Source: Saprospirales bacterium (GTDB lineage: Bacteria > Bacteroidota > Bacteroidia > Chitinophagales > JADIYW01). From it: a stretch of 64,000 nucleotides of DNA. The notes below the pieces were generated by a model. That model worked only from the letters and a program-made list of their open reading frames with translations. It was not told the origin of the DNA and did not search any database. The stretch spans positions 1-64,000 of the forward strand of contig JADJSS010000017.1 in the NCBI GenBank assembly GCA_016711605.1, read 5' to 3'. A program made the translations under genes and the position numbers. The first letter of the stretch is position 1; the number at the start of each line of letters is the position of its first letter. Below are positions 9,433-16,823 of the stretch, piece after piece.

Positions 9433-9467
9433 AAAAAAAAGAAAGACGATTGTCTTTCTTTTTTTTT
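9433..9467 (+). terminator. Rho-independent terminator after the outer-membrane protein
   Basis: A perfect stem whose GC-containing core is GAAAGAC / GTCTTTC around a GATT loop, extended by A8 on the left and T8 on the right. The right-hand T-run completes a classical intrinsic terminator; because the left arm also begins with A-runs, it could act in both directions. Confidence 0.9.
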
Positions 9468-9538
9468 GCAAGATTATTTCATAGAAATAATCTTAACATA
9501 AATAAAACACGATTATTTAGAACCAATCCAAACAAGAG

Positions 9539-9569
9539 TTGTTTAATTACTACAATTGGTCTAAATTTG
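9539..9569 (+). promoter_or_regulatory. Predicted Bacteroidota-type promoter of the suf operon
   Basis: A TTG at 9539-9541 is followed after 20 bp by TAAATTTG at 9562-9569. This matches the TTG-N19-21-TANNTTTG promoter pattern of the primary sigma factor in Bacteroidota. It lies 35 bp upstream of the sufB ATG, with no other promoter-like box nearby. No Fe-S regulator operator (IscR/SufR-like palindrome) was recognised. Confidence 0.65.
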
Positions 9570-9603
9570 TACCAAATATTAGGTATTACTTACTCAAAAT
9601 ATT

Positions 9604-11052
9604 ATGCAAGAAACTCAAGATGAAATATTAGAAGAAGTTGTTAATTCCGAATATAAATACGGTTTTATTACTGATATTGAAACAGATGACGCACCTATTG
9701 GATTAACAGAAGAGACCGTTCGGTTTATTTCTGCCAAGAAAGAAGAACCTGAATGGATGCTCGAATGGCGATTAAAAGCGTTTCGAGACTGGCAGAAAAT
9801 GACAGAACCAACTTGGGCAAATGTGCATTTTCCAAAAGTAGATTTTCAAAATATTATTTATTATTCGGCTCCGAAACAGAAAGTTGAATTAAATTCTTTG
9901 GATGAAGTGGATCCTGAATTGCTAAAAACGTTTGAGAAACTCGGCATTTCTTTAGATGAGCAAAAACGCTTGTCAAATGTAGCGATTGATGTAGTGTTTG
10001 ATTCGGTTTCCGTAAAAACTACATTCCAGGAAACCTTAAAAGAAAAAGGAATTATTTTTTGTTCGATGAGTGATGCGATCAAAGAACATCCTGAATTGGT
10101 GAAAAAATACATTGGCTCAGTTGTTCCTAAAAACGATAATTTTTATGCTGCGTTAAACTGCGCTGTTTTCAGCGATGGCTCTTTCTGTTATATACCAAAA
10201 GGCGTTCGTTGTCCGATGGAATTAAGTACGTATTTCAGAATCAATTCTGCAGGTTCAGGACAATTTGAACGTACACTTTTAATTGCAGATGAAGGATCTT
10301 ATGTATCTTATTTAGAAGGTTGTACAGCACCACAACGTGATGAAAATCAATTACATGCAGCAGTTGTTGAATTAATTGCTTTAGATAATGCTGAAATCAA
10401 ATATTCAACCGTGCAAAACTGGTATCCTGGAAATGCAGAAGGCAAAGGTGGCATTTATAATTTCGTTACCAAACGAGGAATTTGTAAAGGAAACAACTCT
10501 AAAATTTCATGGACACAGGTTGAAACCGGTTCTGCCATTACATGGAAATATCCAAGTTGCATTTTGGCTGGTGACAATAGTATTGGTGAGTTTTATTCGG
10601 TAGCAGTAACTAATAATTACCAGCAAGCTGATACAGGCACGAAAATGATTCATATTGGCAAAAACACGAAAAGCCGAATTGTATCTAAAGGTATTTCTGC
10701 AGGAAAATCGCAAAACTCGTATCGTGGTTTGGTGAAAGTGCATAGAAAAGCAGAAAACGCACGTAATTTTTCGCAATGCGATTCGTTGCTGATGGGTGAC
10801 CAATGTGGAGCACATACGTTTCCATATTTGGAAGTGAGCAATAACAGTTCTAAAGTAGAACACGAAGCAACGACTTCAAAAATTGGCGAAGATATGTTGT
10901 TCTATTTTCAGCAACGCGGTATTGATGAAGAAACTGCGGTGGCGATGATTGTAAATGGTTTTTGTAAAGAAGTAATGGACAACCTGCCAATGGAATTTGC
11001 CGTAGAAGCCAGAAAATTATTAGAAATAAGTTTAGAAGGTTCAGTAGGATAA
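9604..11052 (+). CDS. sufB: Fe-S cluster scaffold protein SufB
   Basis: A 482-residue SufB. The core beta-helix motifs are clear: PKGVRCPMELSTYFRIN, LEGCTAPQRDENQLHAAVVE, and QCDSLLMGDQCGAHTFPY near the C-terminus, with the conserved cysteines used in persulfide transfer. SufB forms the SufBC2D scaffold, which assembles iron-sulfur clusters in the cytoplasm. It begins the operon sufB-[four-helix gene]-sufC-sufD-sufS-sufE. Length matches the family (about 480). Start ATG at 9604, with a predicted promoter about 35 bp upstream. Confidence 0.98.
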   Translation: MQETQDEILEEVVNSEYKYGFITDIETDDAPIGLTEETVRFISAKKEEPEWMLEWRLKAFRDWQKMTEPTWANVHFPKVDFQNIIYYSAPKQKVELNSLDEVDPELLKTFEKLGISLDEQKRLSNVAIDVVFDSVSVKTTFQETLKEKGIIFCSMSDAIKEHPELVKKYIGSVVPKNDNFYAALNCAVFSDGSFCYIPKGVRCPMELSTYFRINSAGSGQFERTLLIADEGSYVSYLEGCTAPQRDENQLHAAVVELIALDNAEIKYSTVQNWYPGNAEGKGGIYNFVTKRGICKGNNSKISWTQVETGSAITWKYPSCILAGDNSIGEFYSVAVTNNYQQADTGTKMIHIGKNTKSRIVSKGISAGKSQNSYRGLVKVHRKAENARNFSQCDSLLMGDQCGAHTFPYLEVSNNSSKVEHEATTSKIGEDMLFYFQQRGIDEETAVAMIVNGFCKEVMDNLPMEFAVEARKLLEISLEGSVG

Positions 11053-11055
11053 TGT

Positions 11056-11461
11056 GCGAATTAAATAATTAGCAAATTAGCGAATGCAATACAACGAAGA
11101 AAATATTATACTGAAATTGAGTTATGAATTTGCTCTAGCTATAGTTGAATACTCAGAAACTCTAGAAGAAAATAGAAAATACGTTATTGCACGACAAATA
11201 TTAAAATCTGGAACTTCTATTGGCGCAAATGTTCGAGAAGCACAAAATGCAGAAAGTAAAGCAGATTTCATACATAAAATAAAAATTGCTGCGAAAGAAG
11301 TAGATGAAACTGAATATTGGTTAGAATTATGCAGAGATTCAAAAAACTATCCATTTGATATTACATTAATTGAAAAAATAATTGTCATCAAAAAAATAAT
11401 TACTAAAATAATTTCAACATCGAAAAAGCCAATTAGCTAATCAGCTAATTATCTAATTCGC
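11056..11461. mobile_element. 406-bp inverted-repeat unit carrying the four-helix bundle gene
   Basis: The arms at 11056-11081 and 11436-11461 are inverted copies matching at 23 of 26 bases; the shared core is GCGAATTA(A/G)ATAATTAGC. The only gene inside is the four-helix bundle ORF. It starts 2 bp after the left arm and ends within the right arm. There is no transposase and no obvious target-site duplication. The unit separates sufB from sufC. Movement would have to be supplied in trans if it is mobile at all. Confidence 0.6.
11084..11440 (+). CDS. Four-helix bundle protein (23S rRNA intervening-sequence / S23 family)
   Basis: A 118-residue four-helix bundle. The family motifs ILKSGTSIGANVREAQNAES and KIAAKEVDETEYWLELCRD are plain. 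Relatives are encoded in 23S rRNA intervening sequences and near diversity-generating retroelements (Avd), but most are solitary genes of unknown role. Here it is wedged between sufB and sufC, which are normally adjacent. It is bracketed by 26-bp inverted repeats (11056-11081 and 11436-11461); the stop codon lies within the right repeat. It has no obvious link to Fe-S assembly and looks like a mobile small-gene unit. Confidence 0.92.
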   Translation: MQYNEENIILKLSYEFALAIVEYSETLEENRKYVIARQILKSGTSIGANVREAQNAESKADFIHKIKIAAKEVDETEYWLELCRDSKNYPFDITLIEKIIVIKKIITKIISTSKKPIS

Positions 11462-11476
11462 TAATTAAAAATAACA

Positions 11477-12229
11477 ATGTTAAAAATAAACAACTTACAC
11501 ACATCCATCGATAACAAAGAAATCTTTAAAGGTTTTACGTTAGAAATAAACGCTGGTGAAATACACGCCATCATGGGTCCAAACGGCACAGGAAAATCAA
11601 CCTTAGGAAATATCATCGCAGGAAAAGAAGGTTATACCATCACACAAGGCACAGTAGAATTTGAAGGCGTCAACATCTTCGATTTAGAACCGGAAGACAG
11701 AGCACGTTTAGGTGTTTTCTTAGCGTTTCAATATCCGATAGAAATTCCAGGCGTAAGCAATGCTAACTTCTTGAAAGCTGCTGTTAATGAAATCAGAAAA
11801 TCAAAAGGTGAAGATCCGATGCCGCCAAATGATTTTTTAAAACTCATGCGCGAAAAAATGGCATTGGTAGAAATGAATAAAGATTTTATTTCACGTTCTG
11901 TCAATCAGGGATTTTCCGGTGGTGAGAAAAAACGAAATGAAATATTTCAAATGGCAATGCTAAATCCAAAATTAGCCATCTTAGATGAAACAGATTCAGG
12001 ATTGGATATTGATGCGTTGCGTATTGTTGCCAACGGCGTAAATAAACTAAGAACGAAAGACAATGCATTTTTAGTCATCACGCATTATCAACGATTATTG
12101 GATTATATCATTCCTGATTTTGTACATGTAATGTACGATGGTCGCATTGTAAAAACAGGCGACAAAGATTTGGCTTTAGAGTTAGAAGAAAAAGGATACG
12201 ATTGGGTAAAAGAATTGGAAATCGTTTAA
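11477..12229 (+). CDS. sufC: Fe-S assembly ATPase SufC
   Basis: A 250-residue ABC-type ATPase. Walker A is GPNGTGKST at about residues 34-42, the signature region FSGGEKKRNE is near 150, and Walker B/DE is LAILDETDSGLD. The E of the signature and the SGLD context are characteristic of SufC. It powers the SufBC2D scaffold. It starts 15 bp after the right arm of the four-helix inverted-repeat unit, so its ribosome-binding region was probably formed by whatever inserted there. Confidence 0.98.
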   Translation: MLKINNLHTSIDNKEIFKGFTLEINAGEIHAIMGPNGTGKSTLGNIIAGKEGYTITQGTVEFEGVNIFDLEPEDRARLGVFLAFQYPIEIPGVSNANFLKAAVNEIRKSKGEDPMPPNDFLKLMREKMALVEMNKDFISRSVNQGFSGGEKKRNEIFQMAMLNPKLAILDETDSGLDIDALRIVANGVNKLRTKDNAFLVITHYQRLLDYIIPDFVHVMYDGRIVKTGDKDLALELEEKGYDWVKELEIV

Positions 12230-12279
12230 TAACGAGTAATAAAAAAGTGAATACCAAAATGAAATAAACCATACCGATT

Positions 12280-12310
12280 TCCCCTCTTGAGAGGGGATTA
12301 AGGGGTGTGT
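12280..12310. repeat. Palindromic CCCCTC-TTGA-GAGGGG intergenic repeat
   Basis: A GC-rich hairpin CCCCTCTTGAGAGGGG followed by ATTAAGGGGTGTGT lies between sufC and sufD. The G-rich tail can pair alternatively with the first CCCCT. The base composition differs sharply from the surrounding AT-rich spacer. From general familiarity, similar sequences are common intergenic repeats in Bacteroidota and environmental genomes. It could modulate sufC/sufD mRNA stability. Confidence 0.7.
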
Positions 12311-12324
12311 AAACAAATAAAAAA

Positions 12325-13566
12325 ATGACTGACTTTTTAGAAATATTAAATAACAATCTTCCAAACATCACTGATGAAAAACAAAAAGCTTCGTTGCAAA
12401 AAGCAATTGCGCTTGGTGTTCCGTCTATGAAACAGGAAGAATGGAAATACACGTATTACAATAAAATTTTACAACAAGGTTTTACCACAACAAACCTTGA
12501 AGGTTTTAAAAACCTTCAAGGTTTAAAAATTGAAAAAGAATTCATCGATGCAAATTCAGTTTCTTCTAACAGAATTGTTTTTGTAAATGGTATTTTCCAT
12601 AATGAATTATCAACCTTAATAAATCATCCGAAAATTAATTTCTGGGATTCAAACAATGTTACGGAAAGCAACACCAACCATTTTTTAATTGAATTGAATA
12701 ATGCACTTACAACGGATGGTATTTTCTTAGAAATTGGTGACAACGTTGTAATAGATGAATTGATTGAAATATTTTACATCAATCAGAATTGTAATCAAAT
12801 CATCAATTTAAAAAACAATATAAAGATTGGCAAACACACGCAGGTAAAATTTGCTGAGTATTATATCAATCACGACCACTCGCCTGCTTACAATAATATC
12901 GTAACAAATATTGATGTAGCAGAAAATGCTAACGTAGAATTTTATAAAGTTCAGGATGCCGGAAATGTTTCAAATATCACTGATAATACATTTGTACAAC
13001 AGGCAGTAAAATCTGTTTGTAATGTCACCACGTTTTCATTAACTGGTGGAATTATTCGAAATGTATTGCAGTTTGATGTAAACGGCGAACGTGCAGAATC
13101 GCACATGAATGGTTTGTATTTATTGCAAAACGAAGAACACGTTGACAACAGAACATTAGTAAATCACAATGTTGCCAATTGCGAAAGCTTTGAATTGTAT
13201 AAAGGTATTTTAGGTGGAAAATCTACAGGCGTTTTTAATGGTAAAATTGTGGTAGCACAAGCGGCACAAAAAACAAATGCATTTCAAAGCAATAGAAATA
13301 TTTTATTAAGCAATGATGCAAACATCTATACAAAACCTCAATTGGAAATTTTTGCTGATGATGTAAAATGTTCGCATGGTGCCACTACTTCACAAATCGA
13401 AGACAGCGAACTATTTTACTTACAAGCACGTGGAATCGGTAAAGAAATAGCACGTGGTTTATTGGTATTTGCTTTCGGTGAAGAGATTGTAGAAAAAATA
13501 AAACACGAAGCATTAAAAGATAAATTAGAAAAAAGAATTGCTGAGTTATTGAAGATTGAATTATAA
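12325..13566 (+). CDS. sufD: Fe-S cluster assembly protein SufD (with in-frame palindromic insert)
   Basis: A 413-residue SufD. Evidence is the early basic helix motif KQEEWKYTYYNKIL, the C-terminal SufB/SufD core GVFNGKIVVAQAAQKTNAFQ and DDVKCSHGATTSQIEDSELFYLQARG, which includes the conserved Cys and His. SufD partners SufB and SufC in cluster assembly and iron acquisition. Residues 57-67 (NLEGFKNLQGL) are encoded by a perfect 33-bp palindrome of a repeat family also found at 40002-40036, so the protein seems to tolerate an 11-codon insertion in its variable N-terminal region. Confidence 0.96.
   Translation: MTDFLEILNNNLPNITDEKQKASLQKAIALGVPSMKQEEWKYTYYNKILQQGFTTTNLEGFKNLQGLKIEKEFIDANSVSSNRIVFVNGIFHNELSTLINHPKINFWDSNNVTESNTNHFLIELNNALTTDGIFLEIGDNVVIDELIEIFYINQNCNQIINLKNNIKIGKHTQVKFAEYYINHDHSPAYNNIVTNIDVAENANVEFYKVQDAGNVSNITDNTFVQQAVKSVCNVTTFSLTGGIIRNVLQFDVNGERAESHMNGLYLLQNEEHVDNRTLVNHNVANCESFELYKGILGGKSTGVFNGKIVVAQAAQKTNAFQSNRNILLSNDANIYTKPQLEIFADDVKCSHGATTSQIEDSELFYLQARGIGKEIARGLLVFAFGEEIVEKIKHEALKDKLEKRIAELLKIEL
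12492..12524. repeat. Perfect 33-bp palindrome inside sufD
   Basis: Two 16-base arms (AAACCTTGAAGGTTTT and its reverse complement) surround a single A. The length is exactly 11 codons, so the sufD frame is kept. A slightly diverged relative with the same AACCTTCAAGGT arm lies in the spacer at 40002-40036. Confidence 0.9.
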
Positions 13567-13658
13567 TAATGAAACAATAAAACAATGTAATAATGAAATA
13601 ACAGTTGCAAATAAAAAAGCATTACTAAATTATTTCATTATTGAATTACTAAATTATA

Positions 13659-14876
13659 ATGTTAGACATACAAAAAATACGCACCGACTTCCCTATTCTC
13701 AACGAAAAAATTCGTGGTAAGCAACTCGTGTATTTAGATAATGGCGCTTCTACACAAAAACCGCAGGTGGTAATTGATGCAGAAAGTTATTACTATGAAC
13801 ATCAGTATGCCAACATACATCGTGGTGTACATTACTTATCGCAGGTTGGAACTGATTTGTATGAAAACGTACGCAAGCAAGTGCAGCAATTCGTCAACGC
13901 GAAACACGAACACGAAATTATTTTCACCAAAGGAACAACGAATGCGATTAATTTAGTAGCGTATACATTTGGCAGAAAATTTATAAACGAAGGCGATGAA
14001 ATTCTCATCACAGAAATGGAACATCATTCCAATATTGTTCCTTGGCAAATGTTGTGCGAAGAGAAAAAATGTATCTTAAAATATATTCCGTTACAAGCAG
14101 ATGGTTCCATTAATTTGGAAGATGCCGAAAAACTCATCACACCAAAAACAAAGTTGGTTTCTGTAGTGTATGTGTCGAATGCATTAGGCACTATCAATCC
14201 AATTAAAGAACTCATTGCAATAGCACATAAAAATGGTGCTAAAATATTAATAGATGCTGCACAAGCTATTCAGCATTTTACGATTGATGTACAAGCTTTA
14301 GATTGTGATTTCTTCGTTTTTTCAGGACATAAAATTTACGGACCAACAGGTACTGGAATTCTATATGGTAAAGATGACATCTTAAATCAAATGCCACCTT
14401 ATGAAGGTGGTGGTGACATGATAAAAACAGTTTCTTTTTCTGGAACGACTTTTAACGATTTGCCATTTAAGTTTGAAGCTGGAACACCAAATATTGCAGG
14501 TTGTATCGCACTAGGTACAGCTATAAAATATGTACAGGATTTAGGCATTGATAACATCAGAGCTTATGAAACGGAATTATTGAATTATGCTACAGAAAAG
14601 TTGTCTGCTATTGAAGGATTGAAAATTTACGGAACTGCAAAACATAAATCTTCTGTCATTTCTTTTTTGTTAGATGGCATTCATCCGTATGATGTTGGTG
14701 TGATTTTGGATAACCAAGGTATTGCAATACGCACAGGTCATCATTGCGCGCAACCTGTGATGGATCATTATGGAATACCAGGAACTTGCCGTGCATCGTT
14801 TGCGTTTTATAATACAAAAGAAGAAGTTGATGTTTTGGTAGAAGGAATTTTGAAAGCTAAAAAGATGTTGAGTTAA
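13659..14876 (+). CDS. sufS: Cysteine desulfurase SufS
   Basis: A 405-residue group II cysteine desulfurase. The PLP lysine lies in FVFSGHKIYGPTGTG, and the persulfide-bearing cysteine in IRTGHHCAQPVMDHY with the short loop typical of SufS. It removes sulfur from cysteine and hands it to SufE and the SufBCD scaffold. Its TAA stop shares a base with the sufE ATG (TAATG), indicating translational coupling. Length and N-terminus (DFPILNEKIRGKQLVYLDN) match the family. Confidence 0.97.
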   Translation: MLDIQKIRTDFPILNEKIRGKQLVYLDNGASTQKPQVVIDAESYYYEHQYANIHRGVHYLSQVGTDLYENVRKQVQQFVNAKHEHEIIFTKGTTNAINLVAYTFGRKFINEGDEILITEMEHHSNIVPWQMLCEEKKCILKYIPLQADGSINLEDAEKLITPKTKLVSVVYVSNALGTINPIKELIAIAHKNGAKILIDAAQAIQHFTIDVQALDCDFFVFSGHKIYGPTGTGILYGKDDILNQMPPYEGGGDMIKTVSFSGTTFNDLPFKFEAGTPNIAGCIALGTAIKYVQDLGIDNIRAYETELLNYATEKLSAIEGLKIYGTAKHKSSVISFLLDGIHPYDVGVILDNQGIAIRTGHHCAQPVMDHYGIPGTCRASFAFYNTKEEVDVLVEGILKAKKMLS

Positions 14877-15295
14877 TGCAAACAATAAACAGTATACAAG
14901 ACGAAATTATCGAAGACTTTTCCATGTACGATGACTGGAATGACAAGTACGAATATTTAATTGAGTTTGGAAAATCATTAGGAAAATTAGACGAACAATA
15001 TAAAACAGAAGAAAACAGAATACATGGTTGTCAAAGCAGAGTTTGGCTGCACGGTGAAATAAAAGATGATAAATTATTTTTTTATGCTGACAGCGACGCG
15101 ATTATTACAAAAGGAATTGTTGGTTTATTAGTAAGAGTTTTAAGCGGACACACACCAAATGAAATAGCAGAAAGTGATTTGTACTTTATTGAAAAAATAG
15201 GATTGAAAGATCACTTATCGCCTAACCGTGCAAATGGATTGGTAGCAATGGTAAAAAAAATGAAAACATACGGTATCGCTTTTCAGGCAAAATAA
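14876..15295 (+). CDS. sufE: Sulfur acceptor SufE
   Basis: A 139-residue SufE. The acceptor cysteine is Cys52 in RIHGCQSRVWL. The family's C-terminal segment (LSPNRANGLVAMVKKMK) is also present. It accepts persulfide sulfur from SufS and transfers it to SufB. It overlaps the sufS stop by one base. An inverted-repeat region and a GxxExxY gene follow it and separate it from the DUF59 gene. Confidence 0.96.
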   Translation: MQTINSIQDEIIEDFSMYDDWNDKYEYLIEFGKSLGKLDEQYKTEENRIHGCQSRVWLHGEIKDDKLFFYADSDAIITKGIVGLLVRVLSGHTPNEIAESDLYFIEKIGLKDHLSPNRANGLVAMVKKMKTYGIAFQAK

Positions 15296-15305
15296 ATTAA
15301 AAAAA

Positions 15306-15872
15306 TATCACAGAGTTTCACGGAGTTTTCACTGAGATTATAAGGAATGAAATAAAAATAAAATTGAGAGAAAGAGAAACAAACTATAACATTTAATAAA
15401 ACACAGTGTTCTCTGTGAAAACTCTGTGCAACTCTGTGATACAAATAAAAAATGATGAAATTAAACCAAATAACGGAACTTATAATTGGCGAATTTATTG
15501 ATATTCACCGCCAATTAGGTCCAGGTTTATTAGAGTCTGCTTATCGTGAATGTTTATATTATGAGTTAACAAAAGTTGTAGGGTTATCTGTAAAAAGAGA
15601 AATACCGATGCCTATTATTTATAAAGAAATTAAATTAGAACAAGGTTATAGAATGTATTTATTAGTAGAAGATAAAGTTGTCATTGAGCTGAAAACTGTT
15701 GATTTTTTAACTGATGTTCACAAAGCTCAATTATTAACTTATCTCAAACTTGGAAATTACAAAATTGGTTTATTGATAAATTTCAATGAAACTTTACTTA
15801 AAAACGGAATTAAAAGAATTATAAATTAAAGCATATTGTTCTCTGTGAAAAACTCAGTGCAACTCTGTGATA
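15306..15872. mobile_element. Inverted-repeat unit carrying the GxxExxY gene
   Basis: The left arm (15306-15337) begins TATCACAGAGTTTCACGGAG. The right arm (15839-15872) read on the opposite strand begins TATCACAGAGTTGCACTGAG, and both continue with a T-run and CACNGAGA. A third copy, in the same orientation as the right arm, is at 15408-15443 just upstream of the gene. The only gene inside is the GxxExxY ORF. There is no transposase. The unit interrupts the suf operon between sufE and the DUF59 gene and ends 5 bp before that gene's start. Confidence 0.55.
15452..15829 (+). CDS. GxxExxY family protein
   Basis: A 125-residue member of the GxxExxY family, named from the motif seen here as GPGLLESAY in IHRQLGPGLLESAYRECLYY. 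The later part (VEDKVVIELKTVDFLTDVHK, then AQLLTYLKLGNYKIGLLINF) has the acidic-ELK-Q pattern of PD-(D/E)XK nuclease-like folds. No biochemical function is established that I can cite. It lies in the suf operon bracketed by TCTGTG-rich inverted repeats; one copy sits immediately 5' and one immediately 3' of the ORF. It is probably an inserted gene and not part of Fe-S assembly. Confidence 0.9.
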   Translation: MMKLNQITELIIGEFIDIHRQLGPGLLESAYRECLYYELTKVVGLSVKREIPMPIIYKEIKLEQGYRMYLLVEDKVVIELKTVDFLTDVHKAQLLTYLKLGNYKIGLLINFNETLLKNGIKRIIN

Positions 15873-15877
15873 CATAT

Positions 15878-16207
15878 ATGGAAACTGCAACACAAAAAAC
15901 ATTTATGGAAATAAAAGACGAATGTTATACGCAAATTCAAACAATCTATGATCCGGAAATTCCTGTAAATATTTTTGAATTAGGTTTGATTTACGAAGTG
16001 AATGTTGACATTGACAATAATGTGCATGTTTTAATGACTCTAACAGCACCGAATTGTCCAGCTGCAGAAAGTTTACCAGCAGAAGTAGAACAAAAAATAA
16101 AAGCAATTGAAGGCGTAAAAAGCTGCAACGTAGAAATCACATTCGAGCCAACTTGGGACCAGGAAATGATGAGCGAAGCTGCTAAATTAGAACTTGGATT
16201 TTTATAA
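15878..16207 (+). CDS. DUF59/MIP18-family Fe-S assembly protein (SufT/PaaD-like)
   Basis: A protein of about 109 residues with the DUF59 motifs TIYDPEIPVNIFELGLIYEV and MTLTAPNCPAAESLP, the latter holding the conserved Cys. This family matures iron-sulfur proteins and is commonly the last structural gene of Bacteroidota suf operons. I chose the ATG at 15878 (METATQKTF); the upstream 14 codons are encoded by the right arm of the GxxExxY inverted repeat and do not resemble the family. Its original leader has evidently been replaced by repeat sequence. Confidence 0.93.
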   Translation: METATQKTFMEIKDECYTQIQTIYDPEIPVNIFELGLIYEVNVDIDNNVHVLMTLTAPNCPAAESLPAEVEQKIKAIEGVKSCNVEITFEPTWDQEMMSEAAKLELGFL

Positions 16208-16327
16208 AGTAGATAGTAGTTAGTAAGCAGTATGCAGTTAGCCATTTTGTCATAAAATATAAATAGCACGAATATTGAACAATCATTTTCAAATAAAAAC
16301 ATTTTCAAATTTTCAAATTAAAACAAT

Positions 16328-16741
16328 ATGTATCCAGAACACATCACCAAACCTTGCGAAGAGCAATTAACTACAGCAGGTTTCAAAGCTTTAAAGACAG
16401 CAGATGCTGTAACAGAAATTTTATCTGAAAAAGAAGGCACTACTTTATTAGTGATCAATTCTGTTTGCGGTTGCGCAGCAGCAAACGCACGACCTGCAGT
16501 TTTATCTTCAATTCAACACGAAAAACATCCTAAAAATTTAGTAACTGTATTTGCTGGTGTTGATAGCGATGCTGTAGCAAAAGCAAGAGAATTCACCTTT
16601 CCTTATCCACCAAGCTCACCAGCAATTGGTTTGTTTAAAGATGGAAAGTTGGTACACTTCATCGAACGTCACATGATTGAAGGTCGTCCAGCAAAAATGA
16701 TTGCAGACAATTTAGCAGCAGCATATGATGAATATTGCTAG
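16328..16741 (+). CDS. BrxA/BrxB-family bacilliredoxin
   Basis: A 137-residue thioredoxin-fold protein. The CGC active site in INSVCGCAAANARPA (about residues 48-50) defines the bacilliredoxin (YphP/YqiW) family, which removes bacillithiol from proteins. In Bacteroidota it often follows the suf genes, suggesting a role in thiol redox or Fe-S trafficking. It is 120 bp downstream of the DUF59 gene and has a strong terminator after it, so it is probably the last gene of the suf transcript. Confidence 0.93.
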   Translation: MYPEHITKPCEEQLTTAGFKALKTADAVTEILSEKEGTTLLVINSVCGCAAANARPAVLSSIQHEKHPKNLVTVFAGVDSDAVAKAREFTFPYPPSSPAIGLFKDGKLVHFIERHMIEGRPAKMIADNLAAAYDEYC

Positions 16742-16767
16742 TTAGTAACTTCAATTTTCTATAAAAT

Positions 16768-16806
16768 AAAAACAGTCAGCAAAATAAAATGCTGACTGTT
16801 TTTTTA
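16768..16806. terminator. Bidirectional terminator between the bacilliredoxin gene and sucC
   Basis: The stem AAAACAGTCAGCA / TGCTGACTGTTTT surrounds an AAATAAAA-type loop and is flanked by A- and T-runs on the two sides. It lies between convergent genes, so it can stop both transcripts. Confidence 0.9.
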
Positions 16807-16823
16807 TTCTTAAAATACAATAA

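Noticed and set aside
12108..12452. Minus-strand ORFs opposite the sufC-sufD junction
   Set aside because: Shadows of the suf genes; the translation includes the repeat at 12280.
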